DNA of 64,000 nucleotides. It comes from an uncultured Lachnospiraceae bacterium. GTDB taxonomy: Bacteria > Bacillota > Clostridia > Lachnospirales > Lachnospiraceae. This document shows positions 35,616 through 43,820 of the stretch, piece after piece. Numbering within the stretch: the stretch's first letter is position 1; every line of letters begins with the position of its first letter. The position numbers and the translations under genes are program-made. The notes below the pieces were generated by a model. The model did no database searches, was not told the origin of the DNA, and saw nothing but the letters and a program-made list of their open reading frames with translations. The stretch lies in NCBI GenBank assembly GCA_934351925.1, contig CAKRJT010000003.1:62001-126000 (forward strand). The letters are read 5' to 3'.

Positions 35616-37444
35616 TAATTTAATGAAAATACATAGTCAAGTATATTTATCAATTCCTTGCCCGTATATCTTGAGTAAACCGCCTTTCGCGCCATAACGG
35701 GATCGTCTGTAATTATATTGTCGACGCCCATGTTTGCAAGCACCTTCACAAGGGATGGCGAATTCACAGTCCACACATATATTTCCTTGCCGTTCCTGTG
35801 TACTGCATCGACAAGTGCCTTATTCACATATGTATAGTTAATGCTTATCACGTCCACATAACCTATGGAATAGTAAGCTCCATATGCAGCAGACAGCACA
35901 TATCCGGTCTGAATATCACTGTTGAGCTTTTTAACGTCCGCTAACACCGAATAGTCAGACGAAGTCACAACACACCTGTCCTCAAAATGGCTGCGCTCTA
36001 TTATGTCGACAACCGCCTCAGTGAGCCCACTCTCCTTCTTGTTATACTTTATCTCAATATTCAGCTTCACCAAAGGTCCGATTTCCCTTATGACCTCCTC
36101 GAGCGTAGGAACCGGCTCACCCTCATACTCACTTGAGAACCAGCTTCCTGCGTCCAGCTCCCTAATCTTGTCGTATGAGACCTGCCATATACTCTTGTTA
36201 AGTCCCGTAGTTCTTTTTAAGTTGGAATCGTGCATGACCACCACCACATTGTCAGAGGTCAGATGAACATCAAGCTCTACATAGTCTGCAAGGTCGTATA
36301 ATGCCTGCTTGAAGGATGCCATGGTATTCTCGGGTGCCGTCATTGAACTGCCCCTGTGTGCGCTTATATCCGGAACGTTCAAGAGTTCCACCCTGCCGAA
36401 CGGATTTTTCGCAACACCCATAAATATGTACACGCAGATAAGAACACCCGACACAGCCGCAGCCCCTGCCGTGCATATTTTTTCCCAGCGCTTAACCTTA
36501 ACGGGCTCATCTATAGCCCTCTGCGTGTTCGCGGAAACCCTCCACATTCTTCCAAGTTCCTTCCTGTAGCGAAAGAACATGCTCGTTATCGTCATGTACG
36601 ACGCCGGTGCAGATATCAGCACAAGAATCAGCGTTATCGTGTTCTTAAAGCCCTTGATTACTGTCAAATATATGGCAACTCCCGCTCTCGTGAAGTTGAG
36701 AAGCCTGCTTCCCACAATGACTATCAACGAAATAATCAGAAACAGCACGCCGACCACCGCCAGCACCATGACATTCCAAAAAAGCATCAAAATTATCGTT
36801 CTCAGTGTTCTCCTCTTTAGCAGCGACGCGCTCCTTTTGTATGCATCACGGATATTTTCACTTCCATAGATAAGATAATCAGGTGTGAATATCCCCCTTA
36901 TCGCAAAAATAAACAGCACAAAACACACCAGCAGCACAACCAGATACATCATGTTTTTGCTGCCGAATGCTCTTGTGATAAATTCCGGCAATGTGAGGTT
37001 CGTCATCACAAGACCGAGGATAATTATATTAGAGAAAGGAAACAGGAATATCTCGTAAAGGAGCATCGAAAAATTCTGAACCTTGAACTTTTCATGAAAA
37101 TTGCGTCCGCCTGCACAGAACACATTCAGCACCTCAAGCCTTTTTCCTATAAGCCCCGCCTCTATGACGACCGACATACAACATTTTTCAAAGAAATTGT
37201 AGACCGCTATAAGCAGTACAATCAGAATAATCATTAGAATAGTGAATGGATTGGTGAAATAGCGCAGTATATATCCGTTTGTGAGATATTTTATCCCGGC
37301 GGCCTTGAGGCTCAAATTAAATAACAGCAAAAAAAGCGGATAAAACACCGCAACCGCCAGCATCTTATAGATAAGCTCAAATATCACCAGTGTCTTTCCG
37401 CATTTTTTCAATAAAGTAATATTATCTTTTACAAGATTTTTCAT
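35615..37444 (-). CDS. Glycerophosphodiester phosphodiesterase with N-terminal membrane domain
   Basis: A 609-residue protein. The first 350 residues hold about seven to eight membrane segments (the GDPD-associated membrane domain); the last 250 are a GDPD domain with ISAHRGSSMTAPENTMASF, ELDVHLTSDNVVVVMHD and LNIEIKYN, containing the catalytic His pair and the metal-binding Glu/Asp. It cleaves glycerophosphodiesters to glycerol-3-phosphate and an alcohol; the membrane-anchored form may act on lipoteichoic acid or lipid-derived substrates, which is inference. It follows a small membrane protein gene by 30 bases. Confidence 0.9.
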   Translation of the reverse strand: MKNLVKDNITLLKKCGKTLVIFELIYKMLAVAVFYPLFLLLFNLSLKAAGIKYLTNGYILRYFTNPFTILMIILIVLLIAVYNFFEKCCMSVVIEAGLIGKRLEVLNVFCAGGRNFHEKFKVQNFSMLLYEIFLFPFSNIIILGLVMTNLTLPEFITRAFGSKNMMYLVVLLVCFVLFIFAIRGIFTPDYLIYGSENIRDAYKRSASLLKRRTLRTIILMLFWNVMVLAVVGVLFLIISLIVIVGSRLLNFTRAGVAIYLTVIKGFKNTITLILVLISAPASYMTITSMFFRYRKELGRMWRVSANTQRAIDEPVKVKRWEKICTAGAAAVSGVLICVYIFMGVAKNPFGRVELLNVPDISAHRGSSMTAPENTMASFKQALYDLADYVELDVHLTSDNVVVVMHDSNLKRTTGLNKSIWQVSYDKIRELDAGSWFSSEYEGEPVPTLEEVIREIGPLVKLNIEIKYNKKESGLTEAVVDIIERSHFEDRCVVTSSDYSVLADVKKLNSDIQTGYVLSAAYGAYYSIGYVDVISINYTYVNKALVDAVHRNGKEIYVWTVNSPSLVKVLANMGVDNIITDDPVMARKAVYSRYTGKELINILDYVFSLN

Positions 37445-37474
37445 CCAAACAGGCTCTTTTCAATCAGAAGTATG

Positions 37475-38047
37475 CTATGCCATTCTTTCCGTTTTTTTCT
37501 GTTCATTTTTATCTTTTATAGAGCAATAGAACTGCCGTGCAAAATCTATGCTGTAAGAGACAAAGAGAACTATAGCAATAAATCTTACAAATATTGGATT
37601 AATGGCATGCACCATATATTTTATTCTAACATTAATCACCATAAACAGCAATACGCAAATCACGCCCCACGCGAGCGAACTCTGCAGACAGAGAATCCCC
37701 TTGTAGTTAAAGCGCTTGTGGTCATAATTCCACCACAGCTCACCGAACAATCTTATCATAACCATAGCCACAATATATTCGAATATCGTTCCGCCTATGC
37801 AGCCTGCAAAAAAAAGTGCCAGCGGATACCTTGCAAACGGAGCAAAAAGTGTGAATGCTCCCACGCATCCGAAACCATATATTACACAGAACGGCAGCTT
37901 TGCAAAGCCTCTGTTCTCCCAATACCCGAGCTGCACCCTGATAACAACACATTCCATGCACCAGCCAAGAAAGCTGTAGATATAGAACCAGACTATGCAC
38001 TGGTATATGTTCATGTCGCTGAAATTCCTGAATATAATCTCTCTCAT
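37475..38047 (-). CDS. Putative ABC-transporter type IV (CmpB-like) membrane protein
   Basis: About 190 residues with five to six membrane segments. IYSFLGWCMECVV, NRGFAKLPFCVIYGFG and FFAGCIGGTIFEYIVAMVM are hallmarks of the CmpB/putative ABC-transporter type IV family, common in Lachnospiraceae and of unknown role. The ATG at 38047 is used since AGAGGGA lies upstream and the family starts here; the frame is open further upstream but unlike the family. Probably co-transcribed with the GDPD gene. Confidence 0.78.
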   Translation of the reverse strand: MREIIFRNFSDMNIYQCIVWFYIYSFLGWCMECVVIRVQLGYWENRGFAKLPFCVIYGFGCVGAFTLFAPFARYPLALFFAGCIGGTIFEYIVAMVMIRLFGELWWNYDHKRFNYKGILCLQSSLAWGVICVLLFMVINVRIKYMVHAINPIFVRFIAIVLFVSYSIDFARQFYCSIKDKNEQKKTERMA

Positions 38048-38151
38048 AATTATTCTTCCCTCTCTGTTAAAAATCGTGAAAAATCCACTCCCTATTGTCC
38101 ATTTCCGTAAAATATACAGCATGAAACTTTGACGAAATTCCACATTATACA

Positions 38152-38187
38152 AAAAAATACTTGCGGCATACCACCACAAGTATTTTA
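38152..38187 (-). terminator. Terminator of the microcompartment operon
   Basis: On the minus strand AAAATACTTGTGG faces CCGCAAGTATTTTTTT, an eleven-pair stem with a long T run, 60 bases after the last gene of the operon. Confidence 0.8.
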
Positions 38188-38246
38188 TCGCATCTTCTAA
38201 AAAAATACAACTAATTTGTTAAAAAATACTTCTAATTATAAAAAAA

Positions 38247-39392
38247 CTATAAATTCCGGTCAATTAACCTGTTCACTATGAGCTCAACCTGGCTCTCGTC
38301 CACAGGTCTCGGATTAGTCGCTGTACATGGGTCAGCTACAGCCGCTCTCATTATATCAGCCTTGACAGCTATGTAGTCCGCCTCGTTCACTCCTGCCGCA
38401 CTGAGGGTTCTTGGAACCTTCATCATGTCGAGCATGTATGAAAGCTCATTTATAAGAGCAAGGACACCTGTTCTCACATTGCTGCACGAAAGCCCTATTC
38501 TCTTTGCAACCTTGGCATAGCGCACAGCCGCCTCGGAATCTGCCTCACCGAAATGTCCCTCAAGGTCAGCGTTGAACTCAATGACATACGGAAGGATCAT
38601 GGCATTGGCTCTTCCATGTGGTATATGGAACTTTGCGCCGAGCTGATGTGCTATTCCGTGATTGACTCCAAGGCTTACTGCGTTGAATGCCATTCCTGCA
38701 AGACAGGACGCAGAGTGCATCTTCTCCCTTGCCACAAGGTCATTTCCGTTCTTATATGCCCTAGGAAGGTACTCAAAAGCAAGCTCTAAAGCCTTCTCAG
38801 CCAAAGCGTCAGACGCATCTGATGCATTGGTCGAGACATAAGCCTCAAGTGCATGTGTAATCACATCGAAACCCGTGTCAGCGGTCACTGAAGGCGGCGC
38901 TGTCACGACAAGCGACGGATCGAGTATCGCCATATCAGGAAGCAGTTCCTCGTCCACGAGAGGATACTTAATGCCCCTCTCCTTGTCCGTGATAACCGCG
39001 AACTCCGTGACCTCAGAGCCCGTACCGCTTGTAGTAGGTATGGCTATGAGAGATATTCTCTGCTCCGGGCGCGTCTTTTTCATCATAAGTACAACTCCTT
39101 TTGCAGCGTCTATCGAGGAACCTCCTCCGAGCGCAACGACCACATCAGCCTGATGCTCAGTGAGGAACTTGACACCTGCGACAACCATCTCTATAGGAGG
39201 GTCAGGGCGAACCTGGTCAAATATATCAACGCTTGTACAGCCCGTCAGCTTGTCGGCAATTCTCTTTGCCGCACCTGAGCTTGACATAAAGGAATCCGTG
39301 ATGATGACCGCCCTCTTATTCTTTATCTCAGACAGCGCATCTATCGCGTTCTCCGAAAAGCATACCTCTGTCTTAATCTTAAATCTCTTCAT
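38247..39392 (-). CDS. Iron-containing alcohol dehydrogenase (PduQ-like propanol dehydrogenase)
   Basis: About 381 residues of group III alcohol dehydrogenase: ALGGGSSIDAAKG binds NAD, IPTTSGTGSEVTEF is the family signature, and the iron ligands are in TADTGFDVITHALEAYVS, GVNHGIAHQLGAKF and HGRANAM. In propanediol microcompartments PduQ reduces propionaldehyde to 1-propanol and regenerates NAD inside the shell; FucO-type lactaldehyde reductases belong to the same family. No encapsulation peptide is visible at either end. The ATG at 39392 has GGAGG eight bases upstream. Last gene of the operon. Confidence 0.88.
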   Translation of the reverse strand: MKRFKIKTEVCFSENAIDALSEIKNKRAVIITDSFMSSSGAAKRIADKLTGCTSVDIFDQVRPDPPIEMVVAGVKFLTEHQADVVVALGGGSSIDAAKGVVLMMKKTRPEQRISLIAIPTTSGTGSEVTEFAVITDKERGIKYPLVDEELLPDMAILDPSLVVTAPPSVTADTGFDVITHALEAYVSTNASDASDALAEKALELAFEYLPRAYKNGNDLVAREKMHSASCLAGMAFNAVSLGVNHGIAHQLGAKFHIPHGRANAMILPYVIEFNADLEGHFGEADSEAAVRYAKVAKRIGLSCSNVRTGVLALINELSYMLDMMKVPRTLSAAGVNEADYIAVKADIMRAAVADPCTATNPRPVDESQVELIVNRLIDRNL

Positions 39393-39438
39393 TCTGTTAA
39401 CCTCCATACAGGAATCAATCTGTCATGAAACTCGTCAT

Positions 39439-40206
39439 CTATTCCTGCGGATATATAACCTCTACCCCGGCTGCGTCGAACTTCTGGAGCCACTCCTGTG
39501 ATGGTCTTGTGTCCGTTACCACCATGTCGACCTCCCTGAACTCGCCAACCTTCGTAAAGGAAATCTTGTCAAACTTCGAACTGTCAACTGCAAGAATCTT
39601 CTTTTTTCCTGCCTCGAGCAGTGCCATCTTAACCTGTGCATCGCTCTCATTCGAGTCAGTCATTCCATGTCTTAGGTCAATTCCCTTTACAGAGAAAATC
39701 GCCATGTCGACATTGAAAGAATTAATCATGCGGATGGTCTGATATCCGACGAGAGACAACGAACCATCCTTCATGGAGCCTCCGGTAGAAAGGATTTTCC
39801 AGCCCTTTCTGTCGGAGAGCTCTAACATTATCTCTATTGAATTGGTTATAATGGTGAGATTTTTTCTGCTCTTGATGCTCTTTGCCACAAAGAGTGCCGT
39901 TGAGCTCGCATCGAGTATGATATGATCCCCATCGGAAATCATGCCCCCGAGTATCTCACCGATTATCTGTTTGCCGGCAACATTTGATTTTTTACGCACT
40001 GTATACGGAAGGTCTGTATTCAGGCTCTCATTGATAACCGCACCACCATAAGTCTTTTTGGCAAGTCCCTCCGCTTCAAGCTTCTCGAGATCCCTTCTTA
40101 TGGTCTCCTCGGTCACATTATAGAGCTCGCTTAAATCGCTAACTACAACCTTCTTGTCCTCCTGAAGCTTTGCCAATATAGCATTTCTTCTCTCTATCGC
40201 CAGCAT
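39439..40206 (-). CDS. DeoR family transcriptional regulator of the microcompartment locus
   Basis: A 255-residue DeoR regulator: an N-terminal winged helix (ERRNAILAKLQEDKKVVVSD, LSELYNVTEETIRRDLEKLE) and a C-terminal sensor domain with AGKKKILAVDSSKFDK, related to sugar-phosphate isomerase folds. DeoR regulators respond to phosphorylated sugars, such as fuculose-1-phosphate in fucose loci, which fits an aldolase-containing compartment. It may act on the inverted repeat at 50811-50832. It sits within the operon, so it could control its own level. Confidence 0.88.
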   Translation of the reverse strand: MLAIERRNAILAKLQEDKKVVVSDLSELYNVTEETIRRDLEKLEAEGLAKKTYGGAVINESLNTDLPYTVRKKSNVAGKQIIGEILGGMISDGDHIILDASSTALFVAKSIKSRKNLTIITNSIEIMLELSDRKGWKILSTGGSMKDGSLSLVGYQTIRMINSFNVDMAIFSVKGIDLRHGMTDSNESDAQVKMALLEAGKKKILAVDSSKFDKISFTKVGEFREVDMVVTDTRPSQEWLQKFDAAGVEVIYPQE

Positions 40207-40231
40207 ATTTTAACCATCCCCACCCAAATTT

Positions 40232-40780
40232 TTAAAGGATTGTATCCCACAGCCTCTTATCAGGATTTGCAATCACTGAGGACTCTAAGAACATTCCATT
40301 GTCAGCAACCGATGCCTTAGCCTTCTCAATCGCCGCTGAAACCGCAGCAACCTCTCCCGTAAGCATGAGATACGACTTCCCGCACATACCTCTCGCAAGG
40401 CGGAGCTCGATAAGCTCTACCTGTGATGTCTTTGCAGCCGCATCAGCCGCAATAATGATTGACGCTGCTGAAAATGTCTCAAGAACTCCGAGTGCCTTTA
40501 CGTCCTTGACCTCGGTTGCACCATAGATTGCCGAGAAAATAGCCTCATCAGGATTTCCAAGCACGAAACTGTCGATAAGCTCTGCCGAAAATCTTGTCTT
40601 AGAAGCGTCCACCGCAGCCTTTACCGCCGATAAATCACCTGTGATGATGACAATATATTTGCCGGGACATACAACGGAGGACTCTAAGATATCAACGCTT
40701 GATGTCTTGAGCATAATATCCGCTGCCTGTACACCTGTCGAAACCGTCCTGTATTCTACCATTCCAATTGCTTTGCTCAT
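40232..40780 (-). CDS. pduT: BMC-T shell protein, PduT-like, with pore cysteine
   Basis: A 182-residue tandem BMC protein: one BMC domain from AIGMVEYRTVSTGVQAADIM, a second from ALGVLETFSAASIIIAADAA. Cys38, in ESSVVCPGKYIVI, sits exactly where PduT holds the [4Fe-4S] cluster in the central pore of the trimer, so an electron path through the shell is inferred. The gene lies ten bases after the PduS-like gene, its expected redox partner. Confidence 0.9.
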   Translation of the reverse strand: MSKAIGMVEYRTVSTGVQAADIMLKTSSVDILESSVVCPGKYIVIITGDLSAVKAAVDASKTRFSAELIDSFVLGNPDEAIFSAIYGATEVKDVKALGVLETFSAASIIIAADAAAKTSQVELIELRLARGMCGKSYLMLTGEVAAVSAAIEKAKASVADNGMFLESSVIANPDKRLWDTIL

Positions 40781-40790
40781 AATAATCCTC

Positions 40791-42125
40791 CTAAGCCTTT
40801 ATTGTAACGAACTTGTCGTTCACGTCCGTTACCGTGCCGCTTATTGTTGCATGTATCTTAACGCCTAGCTTGTCATCATCAGCACCGCCGATAGGCTGTC
40901 CGACTACGACCTTGTCACCTACGGCAACAAATGCCTTAGCAGGTGCACCTATGTGCTGCGTAAGCTGGATTTTAACTGAATTAACCTTAATCTCCTCATC
41001 TGCCATAGGAGCAGGTACATCATATCTTGTAAGACCTATTCTCGCCGTGAGGCGCTCCATAGGAACTCTTCTCTCATTTCTGTACGGAGCCACAGGCTTT
41101 AACACCGCGTCCTTAGGAACAGGAACGCCGTTTCTTCTGAGAGCACCCTTATACTCGCCGATAAGCGTTCTAGGTGACAAGCCCTGACCACAGGAATACA
41201 TCTCGCAGAGACCGCATGCCGAGCAGAACATTGTGTCGAGCAGAGGCTTGATGTCCTGTGCGCTGCCGCTTGACACGGAACGCATGAACATGTGCGGTGT
41301 TATAGGGTGTCCGAGAAGATGTCTCGGGCAGAGATCCGTACACATCTGGCACTGACAGCAGGATGCCATCGCTCTCTTTACATTCACCTTGGTGCTCTGT
41401 GAACGCTTGAGCACGATATAGTGATCCTTAGGCATTACAAGGACTGCGTTTGATGTCTTTGTTATCGTGTCATAACCATTGCAGATTCTTCCCGTCATAG
41501 GACCGCCGCTTATATAAACCGGATCCTCCACCGTGACGCCGCCTGCGAGCTCGATAAGCTCGTTGACTGTCACTCCAAGAGGAACCTTAAGTGTAACAGG
41601 CTTCTTTACCTCACCTGCGATTGTTATGTACTTCGTTGTGACAGGCTTATCAGCCGTCATTGCGAAATAGAGATTGAGCATCGTCTCAACATTGTACACG
41701 ATGCAGCCAACCGAAATCGGAATGGCTCCCGGAGCAACAACTCTTCCGGTTGTCTCATAAATTGTGATTACCTCATCGCCTGCCGGATAAACCTCAGGCA
41801 GGTAACCTATTGATATATCCTTAAAGGACGCAAGATTAGCCTTAACAGCCTCCACTGCCCCTTTATATGCAGGCTTAACGGCGATAATAACGCGCTCAGC
41901 CTGCGTTGCTTCCTTGACTGCGGTAAGTGCAGTCATTATCTCGAATGCATATTTCTCAAGCACCTGTCTGTGGAGCTTTAAAAGCGGCTCACACTCAGCA
42001 CAGTTGAGGATAATGGTATCAGCTTTTTCGTTAAGCTTTGCATAGCTTGGGAATCCCGCTCCGCCTGCGCCGACAATACCATTCTCCCTCATGATTCTGC
42101 CCAGTTCATTAATATTCATGCCCAT
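40791..42125 (-). CDS. pduS: PduS/RnfC-like flavin iron-sulfur protein
   Basis: A 444-residue protein of the RnfC/PduS family. The N-terminal part GIVGAGGAGFPSYAKL binds FMN/NADH; two cysteine groups, CCQCQMCTDLCP near residue 257 and CSACGLCEMYSCGQ near residue 305, can bind two [4Fe-4S] clusters; the C-terminal part is a barrel-sandwich hybrid domain (GAPAKAFVAVGDKVVVGQPI). PduS moves electrons from NADH, in the Pdu system to cob(II)alamin reduction; here the dehydratase is B12-free, so it more probably reoxidises NADH through the PduT-like shell trimer. Confidence 0.9.
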   Translation of the reverse strand: MGMNINELGRIMRENGIVGAGGAGFPSYAKLNEKADTIILNCAECEPLLKLHRQVLEKYAFEIMTALTAVKEATQAERVIIAVKPAYKGAVEAVKANLASFKDISIGYLPEVYPAGDEVITIYETTGRVVAPGAIPISVGCIVYNVETMLNLYFAMTADKPVTTKYITIAGEVKKPVTLKVPLGVTVNELIELAGGVTVEDPVYISGGPMTGRICNGYDTITKTSNAVLVMPKDHYIVLKRSQSTKVNVKRAMASCCQCQMCTDLCPRHLLGHPITPHMFMRSVSSGSAQDIKPLLDTMFCSACGLCEMYSCGQGLSPRTLIGEYKGALRRNGVPVPKDAVLKPVAPYRNERRVPMERLTARIGLTRYDVPAPMADEEIKVNSVKIQLTQHIGAPAKAFVAVGDKVVVGQPIGGADDDKLGVKIHATISGTVTDVNDKFVTIKA

Positions 42126-42145
42126 TGTAATTTCTCCTTCAAAGC

Positions 42146-42439
42146 TTAGAGCCCCATACCATCATCTACAATACCAACGATTGCTGCATCGATAGGTGCA
42201 TCCGGCATACCGCATCCAACCCTCGCAGCACTTCCCATGGCTACGAGTACCGTCTCTCCGATACCCGCACCCACATTGTCAACCGCAACAATACGGCTTG
42301 TGCCATGTCCGGATGCTGCCTGCATTCCGTCCGACGGCTCAATGATCATAAACTTGCTGCCAATTAAGTTATCATTCTTTCTGGTAGATACCAGACTACC
42401 CACGACTTTTCCGACTATCATGCTCTGCCTCACATACAT
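42146..42439 (-). CDS. pduN: BMC-P pentamer vertex protein (EutN/PduN/CcmL family)
   Basis: A 97-residue protein of the CcmL/EutN family that caps the vertices of the icosahedral shell: MIVGKVVGSLVSTRK, LIGSKFMIIEP, RIVAVDNVGAGIGETVLVAMGSAAR and AIVGIVDDGMGL are all typical. It is the only BMC-P gene in the locus, which is enough to close a shell. An internal ATG (MIVGK, residue 7) could also serve as start. Confidence 0.93.
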   Translation of the reverse strand: MYVRQSMIVGKVVGSLVSTRKNDNLIGSKFMIIEPSDGMQAASGHGTSRIVAVDNVGAGIGETVLVAMGSAARVGCGMPDAPIDAAIVGIVDDGMGL

Positions 42440-42487
42440 TAATTCTTCTTAGCATTAATACCAAAATATACTCTCAGATCTCACAGA

Positions 42488-42766
42488 TCACTTTAAAACC
42501 GGAAGAATTTTCTCTACGTCTGCATGCGGTCTAGGAATTACATGCTTTGCAACAACCTCACCGAGTCTTGCTGCTGTAGCAGCGCCTGTGTCAACTGCCG
42601 CATTTACTGCACCTACATCTCCTCTTACCATAACGCTTACGAGTCCGGAACCAATCTTCTCTGTTCCTACAAGTGTTACGTTAGCTGCCTTTAACATTGC
42701 ATCTGCTGCCTCTACTGCTGCTACAAGACCTCTTGTCTCGATCATTCCTAATGCTTCCTGTGCCAT
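42488..42766 (-). CDS. BMC-H hexamer shell protein (PduA/PduJ-like), copy 1
   Basis: A 92-residue canonical BMC-H protein: ALGMIETRGLVAAVEAADAM, VRGDVGAVNAAVDTG and the C-terminal VIPRPHADVEKIL. It builds the flat facets of the shell; its pore loop (KIGSGLV) is PduA-like. It shares about 90 percent of its residues with the gene at 43101-43379, and the DNA is equally alike, so the pair arose by recent duplication or gene conversion. Confidence 0.94.
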   Translation of the reverse strand: MAQEALGMIETRGLVAAVEAADAMLKAANVTLVGTEKIGSGLVSVMVRGDVGAVNAAVDTGAATAARLGEVVAKHVIPRPHADVEKILPVLK

Positions 42767-42797
42767 TTTATTATCCTCCTTATGATAAATACGATTA

Positions 42798-43088
42798 TTA
42801 ATTCTGCTTTGCCATCCTGCCCGCGCTGAGCTTAAGTATTCTCACTACCTCATCGCACGGATTGGCTATAACTGCCTTCGCAACCGGGCGCTTGATTGCC
42901 TTAACATAAGCTGCCTCGACTGCCTCGGTGCAGGCTGATACGTTGCCTGTGACAACCACTGTCACAAGCCGTCCTCCCAGCTTGCGCTCCCATGTCACAA
43001 ATTCCACGTCCGCCGTCTTGCACATTATGTCCAGACAGTCGATTGCGGCTGTGACGCTTGGTACTTCAATTAAGCCGATTGACTTCAT
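42798..43088 (-). CDS. BMC-H shell protein, divergent type
   Basis: A 96-residue BMC-H protein: SIGLIEVPSVTAAIDCLDIM, VTGNVSACTEAVEAAY and AVIANPCDEVVRIL. It differs from the two PduA-like copies around it, with a more basic pore loop (ERKLGGRLV) and a short extra tail (SAGRMAKQN). It may provide a distinct pore in the facet. Confidence 0.9.
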   Translation of the reverse strand: MKSIGLIEVPSVTAAIDCLDIMCKTADVEFVTWERKLGGRLVTVVVTGNVSACTEAVEAAYVKAIKRPVAKAVIANPCDEVVRILKLSAGRMAKQN

Positions 43089-43100
43089 CGATTGTTCTCC

Positions 43101-43379
43101 TTACTTAAGCTTTGGAAGAATCTTCTCTACATCTGCATGTGGTCTTGGGATTACATGTGTAGCTACAACCTCTCCAAGTCTTGCTGCGCTTGCCTTACCT
43201 GCATCAACTGCTGCGTTTACTGCACCTACGTCTCCTCTTACCATAACGCTTACGAGTCCGGAACCGATCTTCTCTGTTCCTACAAGTGAAACCTCCGCTG
43301 CCTTAACCATCGCATCTGCTGCCTCTACTGCTGCTACAAGACCTCTTGTCTCAATCATTCCTAATGCTTCCTGTGCCAT
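43101..43379 (-). CDS. BMC-H hexamer shell protein (PduA/PduJ-like), copy 2
   Basis: A 92-residue BMC-H protein almost identical to the one at 42488-42766; differences cluster at surface positions such as residues 25, 29, 60-63, 74 and 91. An AT-rich stem-loop (ATAAAATAT facing ATATTTTAT) lies just before its ribosome binding site, in a leader of 86 bases, which may stabilise the mRNA of this abundant shell protein. Confidence 0.94.
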   Translation of the reverse strand: MAQEALGMIETRGLVAAVEAADAMVKAAEVSLVGTEKIGSGLVSVMVRGDVGAVNAAVDAGKASAARLGEVVATHVIPRPHADVEKILPKLK

Positions 43380-43465
43380 TTTATTATCCTCCTTAGATAA
43401 AATATGTTAATAGTGTATATTTTATAAGTCCATGCCTTCATTAAACCCGGGATTGCTTCCGCCCG

Positions 43466-43780
43466 TCAGCTCTTGTCGAGAGCCGACAGCTTAAGAAGCT
43501 TCTCCACATCGTCCCCAGGTGCCGGAATAACATACTCCGATGCAACACCTGTAACTGTCCCGGCTGCAAGCTTGGCTGCCTCCATGGCTGCCCTCACTGC
43601 CGAGATACTGCCGCGAAACTTCACGGTTACCAGAAGCGGTACCGGCAGTTTATCCGCATTGGCAGGCTTGTTTTTATCAAATGTCTCCATTGTAACGTCG
43701 GCTGCCTTGCACCCCGCATCACCTGCGACGAATGCTGCGACAAGACCATATACCTCTAAAAGTCCAACTGCCTGTGCCAT
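43466..43780 (-). CDS. BMC-H shell protein with loop insertion
   Basis: A 104-residue BMC-H protein: AVGLLEVYGLVAAFVAGDAG, FRGSISAVRAAMEAAK and YVIPAPGDDVEKLLKL. Between strands it has an extra stretch of about ten residues (DKNKPANADKLPVP), which would line or cover the pore region. It lies directly after the Zn-type alcohol dehydrogenase gene. Confidence 0.9.
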   Translation of the reverse strand: MAQAVGLLEVYGLVAAFVAGDAGCKAADVTMETFDKNKPANADKLPVPLLVTVKFRGSISAVRAAMEAAKLAAGTVTGVASEYVIPAPGDDVEKLLKLSALDKS

Positions 43781-43820
43781 ATATCAAACCTCTTCTCTGC
43801 GATACTGTAGAAACCGGCTC

